NCBI RefSeq assembly: GCF_000350485.1
Contig: NZ_AORV01000033.1
Coordinates: 124,001-188,000, forward strand
DNA from: Ruminiclostridium cellobioparum subsp. termitidis CT1112
GTDB lineage: Bacteria > Bacillota > Clostridia > Acetivibrionales > DSM-1351
DNA length: 64,000 nucleotides
Direction: 5' to 3'
The notes beneath the pieces are model-generated. The model ran no database searches. It was not told the DNA's origin and saw only the letters and a program-made list of their open reading frames with translations. Shown one piece after another: positions 24,322 to 35,307 of this stretch. Numbering within the stretch: position 1 is the stretch's first letter; every line of letters begins with the position of its first letter. The translations under genes were made by a program, and so were the position numbers.

Positions 24322-25119
24322 CTATCTGCTATCTTCGCATTGGTCCCAGCAGATGTCTGTGCTCCAGAATACCGGGCCGTCCTTGCAAACATGAGCGAAA
24401 CCCCAGTCATCCTCTCCCTTTTTGGTCTTGCAGGCACAGACCAGACAGGCACCTATTCCGCAGCCCATTCTCTGCTCCATGGAGACCTGGCAGGGAATAC
24501 CATTTTTTTCTGCTATAGCTGCCACCTTGCGCATCATGATGCCGGGGCCGCAGGTATACACTATATCGGGCTTTTGGCCGAGTATACGCTGCTCCAGCAG
24601 TTCTGTGACAAAAGCCTGCTTTCCGTAAGTACCGTCATCGGTGGCTATTTCCACATGCTGTGCCGCGGCCCTGAACCGGTTTTCCAGCACCACGGAGGTT
24701 TTTGTCCTGAAACCCAGCAAAGCTGTCTTTTCTTCCGCTTTACTGCTGTTTAAAAGATACAGCAGAGGAAAGGTACCTATTCCGCCTCCAACAACAACAA
24801 TGCTTTTATACCTGTCATCTATTTCAAAGGGCTTTCCCAACGGAGCCATAATATCAACCTCGCCTGTACATTTGCAGCTCAGCCTCTCGGTCCCGTTGCC
24901 CTTTACCTGAAAAACAATATCAAAGGTGCTGTTTGCCCTGTCCACGTCGCAAATGCTTATAGGTCTTCTGAGAAAAGCCTCTATGCCTCCGCACTTCACA
25001 TTGACAAACTGGCCCGGTGCAGCATTCTGTGCCACATACTCCGATCTGACGGTCATTTTGTACACATCGTCACAGAGCTTTTCCAGGTCTGCAATCTGTT
25101 CAGTAAGAACTTTCTTCAT
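24322..25119 (-). CDS. pyrK: Dihydroorotate dehydrogenase B, electron transfer subunit
   Basis: This ~265-residue flavoprotein passes electrons from PyrD to NAD. It has an FAD-binding ferredoxin-reductase-like domain (FLRRPISICDVD), an NAD-binding part (IVVVGGGIGTFPLLYLL and YTCGPGIMM), and a C-terminal [2Fe-2S] cysteine cluster (MGCGIGACLVCAC plus a downstream Cys). The start ATG 25117-25119 is preferred because ATGGAG lies 6 bases upstream. It lies 14 bases after carB. Confidence 0.95.
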   Translation of the reverse strand: MKKVLTEQIADLEKLCDDVYKMTVRSEYVAQNAAPGQFVNVKCGGIEAFLRRPISICDVDRANSTFDIVFQVKGNGTERLSCKCTGEVDIMAPLGKPFEIDDRYKSIVVVGGGIGTFPLLYLLNSSKAEEKTALLGFRTKTSVVLENRFRAAAQHVEIATDDGTYGKQAFVTELLEQRILGQKPDIVYTCGPGIMMRKVAAIAEKNGIPCQVSMEQRMGCGIGACLVCACKTKKGEDDWGFAHVCKDGPVFWSTDICWDQCEDSR

Positions 25120-25133
25120 GGTTATCTCCATTT

Positions 25134-28100
25134 CTATTCAAATATACTCAGGTTCAGCACTTCAAGCTGGCCTTCGGTCTTGCCCAGCTTGAGACATCTG
25201 ATTATTGCAGAAGCCGTATCAAGTGATGTCAGACATGGAATTGACATTTCAACGGCTTTTCTTCTTATTTTGAAGCCATCCCTGTCCGGCTTTCTGCCTT
25301 TTGTAGGAGTATTTATGATCATTCCCAGCTTGCCTGACTGTATCAGGTCAAGTATGTTGGGTGAACCTTCATCCAGCTTCTTGACCGCATTTGTGGCAAT
25401 ACCGTTGTGGTTCAGCATGTGAGCTGTCTTGCCTGTTGCGTACAGGGTAAAGCCCAGCTTTTCAAATTCTTCCGCTATTCCCACAAGCTCGGGCTTGTCG
25501 GTATCCCTTACCGTCATCAATATTCCGTCGCCTTTTTGAGGCAGCCTGATCCCCGATGCTATGATACCCTTATAAAGCGCTTCAGGGAAATTATCGGCGA
25601 TTCCCAGAACCTCACCGGTGGATTTCATTTCAGGCCCCAGACTGATATCCACGTCATGAAGCTTTTCAAAGGAGAACACCGGTACTTTAACAGATACATA
25701 TTCGGGCTCCTTGTAGAGACCGGTTCCAAATCTGAAATCACCCAGCTTCATTCCCATCATGCACCTGGTAGCCAGATTTACCATTGGTATTCCCGTAACC
25801 TTGCTTATATAGGGTACTGTACGGCTTGACCTTGGATTGACTTCTATTACGTAAACTTCATTGTTGTAGACAACATACTGTATATTTACAAGTCCTATTA
25901 CATTGAGAGCCTTTGCAAGCCTTTCAGTATAATCCACAATGACTTTTTTAATTTTGTCACTGACCGTCTGGGTGGGATATACCGAAATACTGTCACCAGA
26001 GTGTACCCCCGCTCTTTCAAGGTGCTCCATTATACCTGGTATCAATATGTTTTCACCGTCGCAGATGGCGTCTACTTCTATTTCCTTACCCATCATGTAT
26101 TTATCAACGAGGATGGGGTGCTCCTGCACGGTTCTGTTTATTATCTCCATAAATTCAGCTACATCCCTGTCGTTAAAGGCAATTTCCATACCCTGCCCGC
26201 CCAGTACGTAGGAAGGTCTTACAAGTACGGGATAGCCCAACTCGTTTGCGGCTGCAAGTGCCTCCTCAAGTGTAAATATTGTCTTGCCCTGGGGCCTCGG
26301 AATACCTGTCTTTTCCAGTATTTCGTCAAACTTTTCCCTGTCTTCGGCAGCGTCTACATTTTCAGGCTCTGTTCCGAATATCCTTACACCCATCTCATCC
26401 AGTGCTTTTGTCAGCTTTATGGCTGTCTGGCCTCCGAACTGGACTATAGCTCCCTTGGGATTTTCTGCTTCAACTATATTCTGCACATCCTCGGGTGTAA
26501 GCGGTTCAAAATACAGCTTATCGGCAGTATCAAAGTCGGTGCTTACTGTCTCGGGGTTGTTGTTTGCTATTATGGTTTCGTAACCCATTTCCTTAAGTGC
26601 CCAGACAGAGTGAACCGAACAGTAGTCAAATTCTATTCCCTGCCCGATCCTGATAGGGCCCGATCCCAGCACAAGAACCTTTTCCCTGGAGGATTGCTTG
26701 ACTTCGGAGTTATTGTCATAGGTGGAATAGTAATACGGAGTTGCCGCCTCAAATTCAGCCGCACAGGTGTCAACCATTTTGTAGGCTGCCATAATTCCCT
26801 GCTGTTTTCTCAGGTTTGTTATATTCTCCTTTGTTGTCCCCGTCAGTTTGGCGATTACTCTGTCTGTAAAGCCCATTTTCTTGGCTTTTCTTAAAATATC
26901 CCCTGTCAGCTGGCCGGGTGTATAGGACTTCAGCTTTTCTTCCATCAACACAAGTTCCTTTATCTTGCATAGGAAGAAATAATCTATTTTTGTTATTTCA
27001 TAAATTTCTTCCAGGGTGACCGAGCGGCGTATTGCCTCCGCTATTACAAAAATTCTTTCGTCATTTATATCTGAGAGCTTTCTTACCAGCTCATTTCCTT
27101 CAAGTTTTTTATAAATATCCTGTTCAAGTGTGAATATACCCAGTTCCAGTGACCGTATGGCTTTCATTAAAGCCGCCTCAAAGGAGCTGCTGATGGACAT
27201 TACCTCTCCGGTTGCCTTCATCTGTGTCCCAAGTGTTCTTTTTGCTCTGACAAACTTGTCGAAAGGCCATTTTGGTATCTTTACAACCACATAGTCCAGG
27301 GTGGGCTCAAAGCAGGCATAAGTCTTGCCGGTAACCGCATTTTTTATCTCATCCAGGCCGTATCCGATGGCTATCTTTGAGGCAACCTTTGCGATTGGGT
27401 AACCCGTTGCCTTGGAGGCCAAAGCCGAAGACCGGCTGACTCTTGGGTTAACCTCGATGACTGCGTACTCAAAGCTTGTGGGGTGCAGTGCGTACTGAAC
27501 ATTACAGCCGCCCTGTATTCCAAGCGCCGATATTATTTTCAGGGCAGAGGTCCTCAGCATCTGATATTCCTTGTCTGCCAGGGTCTGAGAAGGTGCCACG
27601 ACTATGCTGTCACCCGTATGTACACCGACGGGATCAATGTTTTCCATATTGCATACGGTGATTACATTTCCCTTGCTGTCACGCATTACTTCATATTCTA
27701 TTTCCTTCCAGCCGGCAATACATTTTTCAATCAAAACCTGATGAACGCGGCTGAGCCGTAGTCCATGACCGCCTGTTTCCTTCAGTTCCTCTTCGTTGTT
27801 GACAATTCCGCCGCCCGTGCCGCCAAGTGTGTACGCCGGTCTTACAATGACAGGGTATTCAATTTCCTTTGCAAAAGCTACGGCATCCTCTATGGTAGTG
27901 ACAACCTTGCTGGCAATACAGGGTTCACCTATGCGTTCCATGGTATCCTTGAAATCCTGCCTGTCCTCAGCCATTTTAATTGCTTCGGTTGCAGTTCCAA
28001 GCAGCTTTACACCCTGTGCTTCCAGAAAACCTGATTCAGCCAGTTCCATTGCAAGATTAAGTCCGGTCTGGCCTCCCAGAGTGGGCAGTATGCTGTCCGG

Positions 28101-28346
28101 CTTTTCCTTCAGGATAATATTCTTTACAACCTCGGCTTTCAGTGGTTCAATATATACCTTATCCGCTATATTTGTATCAGTCATAATTGTAGCAGGATTG
28201 CTGTTTACAAGTACAACTTCGATTCCTTCTTCCTTAAGTGCCTGGCATGCCTGGGTTCCTGCATAGTCAAACTCGGCTGCCTGGCCTATTATGATAGGGC
28301 CTGACCCGATAACCAATACCTTGTGAATATCATTACGTCTTGGCAT
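25134..28346 (-). CDS. carB: Carbamoyl phosphate synthase, large subunit
   Basis: This 1070-residue enzyme has the usual tandem layout. Two ATP-grasp halves each start with a GSGPIxIGQ motif ([19 protein letters not shown] near residue 12 and [18 protein letters not shown] near residue 560). They are separated by the oligomerisation domain and followed by the C-terminal MGS-like allosteric domain ([13 protein letters not shown]). It makes carbamoyl phosphate from ammonia delivered by CarA, bicarbonate and two ATP. It lies directly downstream of carA in the pyr operon. Confidence 0.98.
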   Translation of the reverse strand: MPRRNDIHKVLVIGSGPIIIGQAAEFDYAGTQACQALKEEGIEVVLVNSNPATIMTDTNIADKVYIEPLKAEVVKNIILKEKPDSILPTLGGQTGLNLAMELAESGFLEAQGVKLLGTATEAIKMAEDRQDFKDTMERIGEPCIASKVVTTIEDAVAFAKEIEYPVIVRPAYTLGGTGGGIVNNEEELKETGGHGLRLSRVHQVLIEKCIAGWKEIEYEVMRDSKGNVITVCNMENIDPVGVHTGDSIVVAPSQTLADKEYQMLRTSALKIISALGIQGGCNVQYALHPTSFEYAVIEVNPRVSRSSALASKATGYPIAKVASKIAIGYGLDEIKNAVTGKTYACFEPTLDYVVVKIPKWPFDKFVRAKRTLGTQMKATGEVMSISSSFEAALMKAIRSLELGIFTLEQDIYKKLEGNELVRKLSDINDERIFVIAEAIRRSVTLEEIYEITKIDYFFLCKIKELVLMEEKLKSYTPGQLTGDILRKAKKMGFTDRVIAKLTGTTKENITNLRKQQGIMAAYKMVDTCAAEFEAATPYYYSTYDNNSEVKQSSREKVLVLGSGPIRIGQGIEFDYCSVHSVWALKEMGYETIIANNNPETVSTDFDTADKLYFEPLTPEDVQNIVEAENPKGAIVQFGGQTAIKLTKALDEMGVRIFGTEPENVDAAEDREKFDEILEKTGIPRPQGKTIFTLEEALAAANELGYPVLVRPSYVLGGQGMEIAFNDRDVAEFMEIINRTVQEHPILVDKYMMGKEIEVDAICDGENILIPGIMEHLERAGVHSGDSISVYPTQTVSDKIKKVIVDYTERLAKALNVIGLVNIQYVVYNNEVYVIEVNPRSSRTVPYISKVTGIPMVNLATRCMMGMKLGDFRFGTGLYKEPEYVSVKVPVFSFEKLHDVDISLGPEMKSTGEVLGIADNFPEALYKGIIASGIRLPQKGDGILMTVRDTDKPELVGIAEEFEKLGFTLYATGKTAHMLNHNGIATNAVKKLDEGSPNILDLIQSGKLGMIINTPTKGRKPDRDGFKIRRKAVEMSIPCLTSLDTASAIIRCLKLGKTEGQLEVLNLSIFE

Positions 28347-28408
28347 TCTATTCTCCGATCTGCCGCTGTGCGGCTGTTATTAACTAACGAAAAGCATTTG
28401 TGTTTTGT

Positions 28409-29494
28409 CTATTTGTTCAAGCTGCCGGCTTCATCGATCATTTTAATAAACTCGTCAAAGAGATAAGCCGTATCCCCCGGTCCCGGCGATGCTTCAGGAT
28501 GGAATTGCACCGTAAACATGGGGGCATTTTTATATTTAAGACCTTCTATGGTTCCGTCATTCATATTTATATGGCTTATTTTCATTATTTCCGGATCAAG
28601 TGATTCTTTTATGATGGTATACCCATGGTTTTGAGAAGTGATGTAAGTCATATCCTTTTCAATATCTTTGACAGGATGGTTGCAGCCTCTATGGCCGTAT
28701 TTGAGCTTTTCGGTATCGGCTCCGTTGGCAAGTGCAGTGAGCTGATGTCCCAGGCATATTCCGAAAATGGGCTTTTTACCTATCAGCTTTTTAATATTAT
28801 CTATCTGAAACCTGCAATCCTTTGGATCTCCCGGTCCGTTTGACAGCATTATTCCGTCTGGTTCAACAGTGAGAACCTCCTCTGCAGTAGCCGTACATGG
28901 GAATACATATACCTCACAGTTCCTTTTTTGCAGTGATCTAACGATGTTTTTCTTGAGACCGTAATCCAGCAGTGCGATTTTGTAGCCTTCTCCGCTGTAA
29001 TGTTTTATTTCGGGAGTTGTAACCTGCAAAACCGGATTGCTTACGGTATAGGCTTTAACTTCAGCTATTTTTTCTTCAATTTCCTCAAGAGTCTCACAGG
29101 TGACTATGGTCCCCTTCATTGTTCCCCTGTTTCTCAATATTATGGTAAGTGCCCTTGTATCTATACCTTCCAGCCCGATTATCCCATGTCTCTTCAAATA
29201 TTCATTGAGGGATTCTATGGATCTCCAGTTGCTGGGCGTCTTACAAAGTTCTCTTACTATAAACCCCTTTACCTGGGGCTTTACGGATTCAATATCATCA
29301 AGGTTAACTCCGTAATTGCCTATCAGCGGGTAAGTCATGCAGACAATCTGTCCGCAGTAGGAGGGATCGGTCAGAACTTCCTGATATCCTGTCATGCCGG
29401 TGTTGAATACTACTTCACCTACTACCTTTCCTTCCTTTCCAAAACTGTTTCCCTCAAAAACCGTTCCATCTTCAAGCAGTAAAAATGCCTTCAT
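28409..29494 (-). CDS. carA: Carbamoyl phosphate synthase, small (glutaminase) subunit
   Basis: This ~361-residue subunit has an N-terminal CPSase domain (VFEGNSFGKEG) and a C-terminal class I glutamine amidotransferase. The nucleophile is the Cys in GICLGHQL and the catalytic His-x-Glu is in QFHPEASPGP. It supplies ammonia to CarB. The ATG at 29492-29494 is used because TGGAGG lies 6 bases upstream; the longer frame to 29515 has no site. Confidence 0.97.
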   Translation of the reverse strand: MKAFLLLEDGTVFEGNSFGKEGKVVGEVVFNTGMTGYQEVLTDPSYCGQIVCMTYPLIGNYGVNLDDIESVKPQVKGFIVRELCKTPSNWRSIESLNEYLKRHGIIGLEGIDTRALTIILRNRGTMKGTIVTCETLEEIEEKIAEVKAYTVSNPVLQVTTPEIKHYSGEGYKIALLDYGLKKNIVRSLQKRNCEVYVFPCTATAEEVLTVEPDGIMLSNGPGDPKDCRFQIDNIKKLIGKKPIFGICLGHQLTALANGADTEKLKYGHRGCNHPVKDIEKDMTYITSQNHGYTIIKESLDPEIMKISHINMNDGTIEGLKYKNAPMFTVQFHPEASPGPGDTAYLFDEFIKMIDEAGSLNK

Positions 29495-29567
29495 TGTAAC
29501 CTCCATGACACCCATGTGCCGGTGGCTGTCCCACCGGTCATACGGGACAAAATAATTTTATTTCTTT

Positions 29568-30512
29568 TTATCTATATCCGGCAAGAGCACTGTTTAAATC
29601 TTCCTTCATTCTGATTACTTCAGCTCTCGCAGCTTCTGCAAACTTATCTTCACTGTACAGGTTCTTCCAGTTATCCGACATATATGCGCACATTATACTC
29701 CTTGAGGCATTGACTATGGCCCCCAGACCGTCGCTGTTAAAGTTGTTGACACAGTCCCTTGCAGTTCCGCCCTGTGCGCCGTAGCCCGGTACAAGAATAT
29801 ATGCGTGTTTCATAATTGAACGCAGCAGCTTTGCCTGGTTTGGATAGGTGGCCCCCACAACCGCTCCCACGCTGCTGTAGCCATACTGTCCCCTGACATT
29901 TTTTCCCCATTCATTTACATATGAAGCCATTATTTCATAAATGCTTCTGCAATCCTGTGTAACCAGGTCCTGAAGCTGCCCCGAGGATTTGTTGGAGGTT
30001 TTGACAAGTACGAATATACCCTTTTCATGTTTATCACAGTCGTCTATAAAGGGTTTGATACCGTCTATGCCGAGATATGGGCTGACAGTGAGTGCATCCG
30101 CATCAAAGGCCTTTTGTTTTATCCCATCCGCCAGAACCGTTTCTCCCAAAAATGCCCTTGAATAGGCTTCGGCTGTTGTACCGATGTCATTCCTCTTCCC
30201 GTCTGCTATGACCAGAAGGCCTTTGCCCCTGGCATACCTGCAGGTCTCGTCAAAGGCTATCATACCCTCAATACCATACATTTCATAATAGGCAAGCTGC
30301 GGCTTTACTGCAGGTACCTGGTCATAAACCGCATCCACAAGCTGTTTGTTAAATTGTATGATGGCCTGTGCCGCACCTTTTAAGGTCACTCCGAATTCTT
30401 TAAAAGCTTTTTCCTTAATGAAGGAAGGTACATATTCAATTTTGGGATCAAGCCCCACTACCGTTGGATTGTTCTTTTCCTTGATACTTTCAATGAGTTT
30501 GTCAATAAACAT
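29568..30512 (-). CDS. pyrF: Orotidine-5'-phosphate decarboxylase (long form)
   Basis: This ~314-residue TIM-barrel enzyme converts OMP to UMP. It belongs to the longer ~300-residue group, recognisable from VVGLDPKIEYVP at the start and the catalytic Lys/Asp cluster VIADGKRNDIGTTAEAY. The conserved VPGYGAQGGTARDC binds phosphate near the end. The start at MFIDKL (30510-30512) has GGAGAG eight bases upstream. It lies between pyrC and carA. Confidence 0.96.
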   Translation of the reverse strand: MFIDKLIESIKEKNNPTVVGLDPKIEYVPSFIKEKAFKEFGVTLKGAAQAIIQFNKQLVDAVYDQVPAVKPQLAYYEMYGIEGMIAFDETCRYARGKGLLVIADGKRNDIGTTAEAYSRAFLGETVLADGIKQKAFDADALTVSPYLGIDGIKPFIDDCDKHEKGIFVLVKTSNKSSGQLQDLVTQDCRSIYEIMASYVNEWGKNVRGQYGYSSVGAVVGATYPNQAKLLRSIMKHAYILVPGYGAQGGTARDCVNNFNSDGLGAIVNASRSIMCAYMSDNWKNLYSEDKFAEAARAEVIRMKEDLNSALAGYR

Positions 30513-30594
30513 ATTAATCGTTCTCTCCATTCCGCCGCTTCAGGCAGCGGCATAAATAGTTTGCAAAAGGGCCGGCAGTATGCAGAATATTGTA

Positions 30595-31881
30595 CTAGAC
30601 TATCTGTCCTGACCTTACTACAGGATTGCCGCCAACAATTGTATATTGAGGCTGTCCGAATAGTTTATAGCCGTTATAGGGTGAATTTTTGCCCTTTGAT
30701 TCCAGCTTGTTGATGTCAACCGTATATTGTTCATTTATATTGAATATCATAAGGTCTGCACTGAATCCGACTTCAATTGTTCCCTTGTTCAGGCCCAGCA
30801 TTTTGGAGGGGTTTGCACACATTTTTTGAACCAATTGCTTTAAAGTGAGATGTCCCGGTTTGACAAGACAGGTTATTGCGAGAGGAAATGCCGTTTCAAA
30901 GCCCACCAGACCGTTTGCGGCCTGTTTGAATTCAACATTTTTTTCATCCCTGTGATGAGGAGCGTGATCGGTTGAAATTATATCCAATGTTCCGTCCTTC
31001 AAGCCCTCAATAATTGCATCAACATCCTTTTGAGTCCTTAAGGGGGGATTTACTTTTGCATTTGTATTGAAGCCTTCACAGGCCTGATCTGTCAGTGAAA
31101 AATAGTGGGGACAGGTCTCTGCGGTTACATTGACGCCGCGTCTTTTTGCATTTCTGATGAGATCGACTCCAAGTTCGGTGCTTACATGTGCTATATGGAC
31201 TGCTGCCCTGGTGTATTCCGCAAGTATAAGGTCTCTTGCAATCATTACTTCCTCGGCGGGTGCGGGATTTCCCTTCAACCCCAGTACCGATGAGTAATAG
31301 CCTTCATTCATAAGTCCTTCATCCACCAGATCCAGATCCTCACAGTGTGATATTATGGTTATATCAAACATAGATGCGTACTGCATTGCTTTTTTCATTA
31401 ATGAAGAGTTGTTTACAGGTTTCCCGTCATCTGAAAGAGCAACCGCCCCCGCAAATTTCAGTTCGCCTATTTCACTTAATTCCTCTCCTTTAAGTCCTTT
31501 TGATACGGCGCCGATAGGGTATACGTTTACCAGCCCTTCCGCTTTTGCCTTATTTATGACGTATTTGATCATTGCTTCATTATCAAGTACGGGATTTGTG
31601 TTGGGCATGCAGGCTACCGAGGTAAAACCGCCCTTTGCGGCACTTCTGGTTCCCGACTCTATATCTTCCTTGTATTCAAAGCCCGGATCCCTCAGATGGC
31701 AGTGAGCATCAACAAGCCCGGGTATAACGTACATTCCGTCTGCTTCAATGATTTCACAGCCTGTCGGATCTATATCTTCCCCGATATCCGCTATAAGGCC
31801 CTCGTCCGCCAGTATATCGGTAACCTTGTCCAAGCCACTTTTAGCATCAATAACATGTCCATTTTTAATCAATAACTTCAT
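30595..31881 (-). CDS. pyrC: Dihydroorotase
   Basis: This 428-residue zinc amidohydrolase interconverts carbamoyl aspartate and dihydroorotate. Metal-binding motifs are [29 protein letters not shown] and ISTDHAPHH with the catalytic Asp. The length fits the type-I Gram-positive enzymes. Its start overlaps the end of pyrB by 17 bases, so the two are translationally coupled. Confidence 0.97.
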   Translation of the reverse strand: MKLLIKNGHVIDAKSGLDKVTDILADEGLIADIGEDIDPTGCEIIEADGMYVIPGLVDAHCHLRDPGFEYKEDIESGTRSAAKGGFTSVACMPNTNPVLDNEAMIKYVINKAKAEGLVNVYPIGAVSKGLKGEELSEIGELKFAGAVALSDDGKPVNNSSLMKKAMQYASMFDITIISHCEDLDLVDEGLMNEGYYSSVLGLKGNPAPAEEVMIARDLILAEYTRAAVHIAHVSTELGVDLIRNAKRRGVNVTAETCPHYFSLTDQACEGFNTNAKVNPPLRTQKDVDAIIEGLKDGTLDIISTDHAPHHRDEKNVEFKQAANGLVGFETAFPLAITCLVKPGHLTLKQLVQKMCANPSKMLGLNKGTIEVGFSADLMIFNINEQYTVDINKLESKGKNSPYNGYKLFGQPQYTIVGGNPVVRSGQIV

Positions 31882-32806
31882 TTGCTGTTCCCCTCCTGGT
31901 CAATAGATATAGTAAAGCCATCCTTATTGCAACACCGTTTGTGACCTGCTCATTTATTGTGGACTGATCTCCGTCCATAACCATTGATGAAAGCTCCACT
32001 CCCCTGTTAACAGGGCCGGGGTGCATAACTATGGCATCCTCCCTGGCCAGTTTCAGACGCTTGTCGTCCAGACCAAAGAATCTTGAATATTCTCTGATTG
32101 ATGGGAATAAGCCTTTCTTTTGACGTTCCAGCTGTATCCTTAAGCCCATTACCACATCGGCATCCAGTAATGCCTCCTGTACTGTGCTGAAAACGTTGAC
32201 TCCGAGTTTTTCTATGCCGGGCGGTATCAGTGTTGCCGGTCCGGCTATATTTACTTCGGCACCCATTTTGGTGAGTCCCCAGATATTGCTTCTCGCCACT
32301 CTGCTGTGAAGAATATCCCCGACGATAGCAACCTTTAAGCCCTTCAGGCTTCCTTTTTTTTCAACCATGGTGAACATGTCCAGCAATGCCTGTGTAGGAT
32401 GTTCATTCATCCCATCCCCGGCATTTATTACCGAGGATTTTACGTTTTGGGCCAACAGATGGGGCGCTCCTGACATGGGGTGTCTTATTATTATGACATC
32501 CGAGCCCATGCTGTCTATGGTTTTTCCTGTGTCTATGAGACTTTCACCCTTTTGGACACTGCTGCCGGAAGCTGAAATATTGGCAGCGTTGGCCCCCATG
32601 TATTTTGATGCCAGTTCAAAGGAAAGCCTGGTTCTGGTACTGTTTTCATAGAAAAGCGTAATTACCGATTTCCCCTGAAGATGAGCAGTTTTCTTATTGT
32701 TTGTGGTAATGATGTATTTCATTGTTTTTGCAGTATTAAGGATATATTCTATCTCTTCTGCCGTAATATCTCTAAGTCCAAGCAAATCTTTAGATTTTAG
32801 ATTCAT
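31865..32806 (-). CDS. pyrB: Aspartate carbamoyltransferase, catalytic subunit
   Basis: This 313-residue transcarbamylase has the carbamoyl-phosphate-binding motif [11 protein letters not shown] and the [16 protein letters not shown] segments of the family. It condenses carbamoyl phosphate with aspartate. No PyrI regulatory subunit is encoded nearby, as is usual in Gram-positive bacteria with PyrR. GGAGG precedes the ATG. It follows pyrR by about 20 bases. Confidence 0.97.
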   Translation of the reverse strand: MNLKSKDLLGLRDITAEEIEYILNTAKTMKYIITTNNKKTAHLQGKSVITLFYENSTRTRLSFELASKYMGANAANISASGSSVQKGESLIDTGKTIDSMGSDVIIIRHPMSGAPHLLAQNVKSSVINAGDGMNEHPTQALLDMFTMVEKKGSLKGLKVAIVGDILHSRVARSNIWGLTKMGAEVNIAGPATLIPPGIEKLGVNVFSTVQEALLDADVVMGLRIQLERQKKGLFPSIREYSRFFGLDDKRLKLAREDAIVMHPGPVNRGVELSSMVMDGDQSTINEQVTNGVAIRMALLYLLTRRGTANEVID

Positions 32807-32827
32807 AGTAACCTCCGTTAGCCTTTC

Positions 32828-33364
32828 TTATTCCTTGTTTGATATGGTTACACTGTTCTCTCCGTCAATCTCAAGCACATTTACATGAACTATCTCACTT
32901 CTTGAGGTGGGTACATTTTTGCCCACATAATCGGCTCTTATGGGCAATTCACGGTGGCCCCTGTCGATGAGTACCGCAAGCTGGATCATCTGTGGCCTGT
33001 TTATGTCCATTATGGCATCAATTGCGGCTCTGACTGTTCTCCCGGTATATATGACATCATCTACCAGAACCACCTTCTTGTTGGCAATATCAAAATTAAT
33101 TTCAGTTCCGTTAATTACAGGATGCTCATTCAACAAACTCAGGTCATCACGGTAAAGCGTTATGTCCAGTATGCCTACCGGAATTTCACTGTTCTCAACA
33201 CTTTTGATCTTGTCTGCTATTCTCTTGGCCAGCGGTACTCCTCTTCTCTGAATTCCAATCAGCACAAGATTTTCAATTCCCTTGTTTTTTTCAATTATCT
33301 CATGGGAAATCCTTGTAATAGCCCTGCTTACTGCGCTTTCATCCATTATTTCTGTTTTCTGCAT
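32828..33364 (-). CDS. pyrR: Bifunctional pyr operon regulator / uracil phosphoribosyltransferase
   Basis: This ~178-residue protein has the PRPP-binding loop [17 protein letters not shown] and the family's [14 protein letters not shown] start. In the presence of UMP it binds pyr mRNA and favours termination; it also has uracil phosphoribosyltransferase activity in Bacillus. Its RNA target is visible upstream (33630-33649). The start is set at ATG 33362-33364 with AGAGAGG upstream; an ATG three codons earlier is possible. Confidence 0.96.
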   Translation of the reverse strand: MQKTEIMDESAVSRAITRISHEIIEKNKGIENLVLIGIQRRGVPLAKRIADKIKSVENSEIPVGILDITLYRDDLSLLNEHPVINGTEINFDIANKKVVLVDDVIYTGRTVRAAIDAIMDINRPQMIQLAVLIDRGHRELPIRADYVGKNVPTSRSEIVHVNVLEIDGENSVTISNKE

Positions 33365-33504
33365 CCTGATCATCCTCTCTTTTTATGCTAAAAATCCATC
33401 TTAATTATTTAATATTAGCTATTTTCAATTTCTTAAAAGTCTTATTTCTTTCATTGCATTATTTTCTGCTAAAATCCAGCCGGTTGATTTAATTTAACAG
33501 AACC

Positions 33505-33535
33505 AAAAAAGCTTCCCGCCATAGGCAAGAAGCTT
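33505..33535 (-). terminator. Intrinsic attenuator upstream of pyrR
   Basis: A perfect 12-bp stem (counting two G-U pairs) with a 3-base loop is formed by 33509-33520 and 33524-33535, followed on the transcript by at least six U. It sits between the PyrR-binding sequence and pyrR, as expected for PyrR-dependent attenuation. Confidence 0.9.
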
Positions 33536-33629
33536 AAACATATCAAATATAATCCGGATGCTGAACAGGTATACTTTATCCGAATCAGCATTGATTATAA
33601 AGAATTCATGTTAAGTTTAATATCTCTCA

Positions 33630-33649
33630 CCTTATAGCCTCTCTGGACT
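33630..33649 (-). promoter_or_regulatory. PyrR-binding loop in the pyr leader
   Basis: On the transcript this reads AGUCCAGAGAGGCUAUAAGG, which matches the conserved PyrR-binding sequence (UCCAGAGAGGCU with a downstream purine-rich side). Binding of PyrR-UMP stabilises an anti-antiterminator and lets the terminator at 33505-33535 form. Confidence 0.9.
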
Positions 33650-33679
33650 AATTTAAAGGTAAACCATTTATTTCTTAAA

Positions 33680-33708
33680 ATCATAACATAACAAGTTAAT
33701 GTTGTCCA
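33680..33708 (-). promoter_or_regulatory. Promoter of the pyr operon
   Basis: The elements are -35 TGGACA (33703-33708), a 17-base spacer, and -10 TATGAT (33680-33685). Transcription would start just before the PyrR-binding sequence. The noncoding region 33365-33758 is otherwise accounted for by the leader and attenuator. Confidence 0.75.
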
Positions 33709-33758
33709 TAACTTTTTTAACAAAAATCCTGCCTGACTAACGGGAGTTTAATACACCA

Positions 33759-34673
33759 TTACCTTACTTCCTTCAACTCCTGTATAAGCCGGGTGAAATA
33801 ATCCGGCACAGGTACTTCAAATTCCATCAGCTCTCCGGTCGCAGGATGCTCAAGGGTGAGTCTCCTGGCGTGCAGCACCTGTCCCCGGGTATCAAATCTC
33901 TGCTTTTTCCTGCCATATACTTCATCCCCGATGACAGGGTGATTTATATATGCCATGTGTACTCTTATCTGGTGAGTCCTGCCGGTTTCCAGCTTTAGCT
34001 CCAGATAGGTTGCAGCAGGAAACCTATCCAGCACCTTGAAGTGGGTTACGGCATTCCGCCCCGACTTCACGTTAACGCTCATTTTCTTTCTTTCAACAGG
34101 ATGTCTGCCTATAGGCGCATCTATTTTGCCTGTGCTTTCATATATAATACCTTCAACCAAAGCGATATACTCTCTTTTGATATCGTGAGTCTTTAACTTT
34201 TTTGAAAGGAATTCATGGGCATGATTATTCTTTGCTACAACCAGCAGACCTGAAGTATCCTTGTCAATCCTGTGCACAATTCCCGGTCTGATAATTCCGT
34301 TAATATCGGACAGGCTTTCACCGCAGTGTTTCATTAATGCATTGACAAGGGTTCCCGTATAGTTTCCGGCCGCGGGATGCACTACCATCCCCTTGGGTTT
34401 GTTTATAACAATAATATGTTCATCCTCATAGACTATATCCAGTGGAATTTCTTCTGCTGTTACCTGCAGTACTTCCGCCTCAGGAATCAGGGCGGTTATC
34501 CTTTCACCCGTCTTAAGCCTGTAGTTGGATTTTACCCCCACACCATCGACTGTAATATGTCCGTCCTGGCATAGCTTCTGAATATATGATCTGGAGTATT
34601 CCTCCAGTTTCCCTGCCAGCCATGCATCTATACGTGCTGAGTTTTCATCGCATTCCAGTATGATTTCTTTCAA
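33759..34673 (-). CDS. RluD-type 23S rRNA pseudouridine synthase
   Basis: This 304-residue protein of the RluA/RluD family has an N-terminal S4 RNA-binding domain (SRSYIQKLCQDGHITVDG). The catalytic domain has the Asp in HRIDKDTSGLLVVAKN and the conserved LETGRTHQIRVHM. It converts specific rRNA uridines to pseudouridine. The start is a TTG at 34671-34673 with GGAGG 6 bases upstream. Downstream of lspA, as in many Firmicutes. Confidence 0.93.
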   Translation of the reverse strand: MKEIILECDENSARIDAWLAGKLEEYSRSYIQKLCQDGHITVDGVGVKSNYRLKTGERITALIPEAEVLQVTAEEIPLDIVYEDEHIIVINKPKGMVVHPAAGNYTGTLVNALMKHCGESLSDINGIIRPGIVHRIDKDTSGLLVVAKNNHAHEFLSKKLKTHDIKREYIALVEGIIYESTGKIDAPIGRHPVERKKMSVNVKSGRNAVTHFKVLDRFPAATYLELKLETGRTHQIRVHMAYINHPVIGDEVYGRKKQRFDTRGQVLHARRLTLEHPATGELMEFEVPVPDYFTRLIQELKEVR

Positions 34674-34756
34674 ATTTGCCTCCGCTATAAAATATTACTT
34701 ACATTTTATTAATCATAATCTTTAACAGATGTTTTAAACAAGACTCACAACAATTA

Positions 34757-35263
34757 TTATTTTTTATCCTCGTCTGTACCTGCGGCTTCGGATTTTTCCA
34801 CCGACCCGGCTTCAGGCTTGGCCTCCTTATATATAAACAGTATATAGATTGCCAGCAATATGGTTCCTACCACAACAAGGCAGTCTGCCAGATTAAAGGT
34901 TGGAAATGTATAGCTTCCGAAATGGAACTCCAGGAAATCAACTACCTTCCCATCATTGAAGATTCTATCATACAGGTTTCCCAGTGCACCTGCAAGTATT
35001 ATTGAAAGGGTTGTCCGAAGGAACTTGTTCTTATTTTTTATGATTACCCCAAAAATCACAAGAGCCACAACAGATACCATAACGGCCAGCAATACGGTTT
35101 TTCCCTCTAAAATGCTGAAGGCTGCACCTTCGTTTTCCAAATGCCTGATATAAAAGAAATTATTGATTACTGTTATGGGATTGCCTACAATTGAATCCAC
35201 AACCCAAATCTTTGTCAGCCTGTCCAGCACAAATCCTGCAATGATTATTAATGCCCAAATCAT
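34757..35263 (-). CDS. lspA: Lipoprotein signal peptidase (signal peptidase II)
   Basis: This ~168-residue membrane protein has four hydrophobic segments and the two aspartate-containing motifs GNLYDRI and FNLADCLVVVG that form the active-site dyad. It removes signal peptides from diacylglyceryl-modified prolipoproteins such as the binding proteins in this window. The start is at ATG 35261-35263 with CAGGAG 6 bases upstream. A charged C-terminal tail of about 25 residues is longer than usual. Confidence 0.95.
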   Translation of the reverse strand: MIWALIIIAGFVLDRLTKIWVVDSIVGNPITVINNFFYIRHLENEGAAFSILEGKTVLLAVMVSVVALVIFGVIIKNKNKFLRTTLSIILAGALGNLYDRIFNDGKVVDFLEFHFGSYTFPTFNLADCLVVVGTILLAIYILFIYKEAKPEAGSVEKSEAAGTDEDKK

Positions 35264-35307
35264 ATAGTCTCCTGTCCCGCTGCCTTGCAGCCACATAAAT
35301 AGTTAAA

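Noticed and set aside
26001-26894. Long open frame on the plus strand, opposite carB
   Set aside because: It is a shadow of the conserved carB coding strand, with no ribosome binding site and no recognisable protein features.
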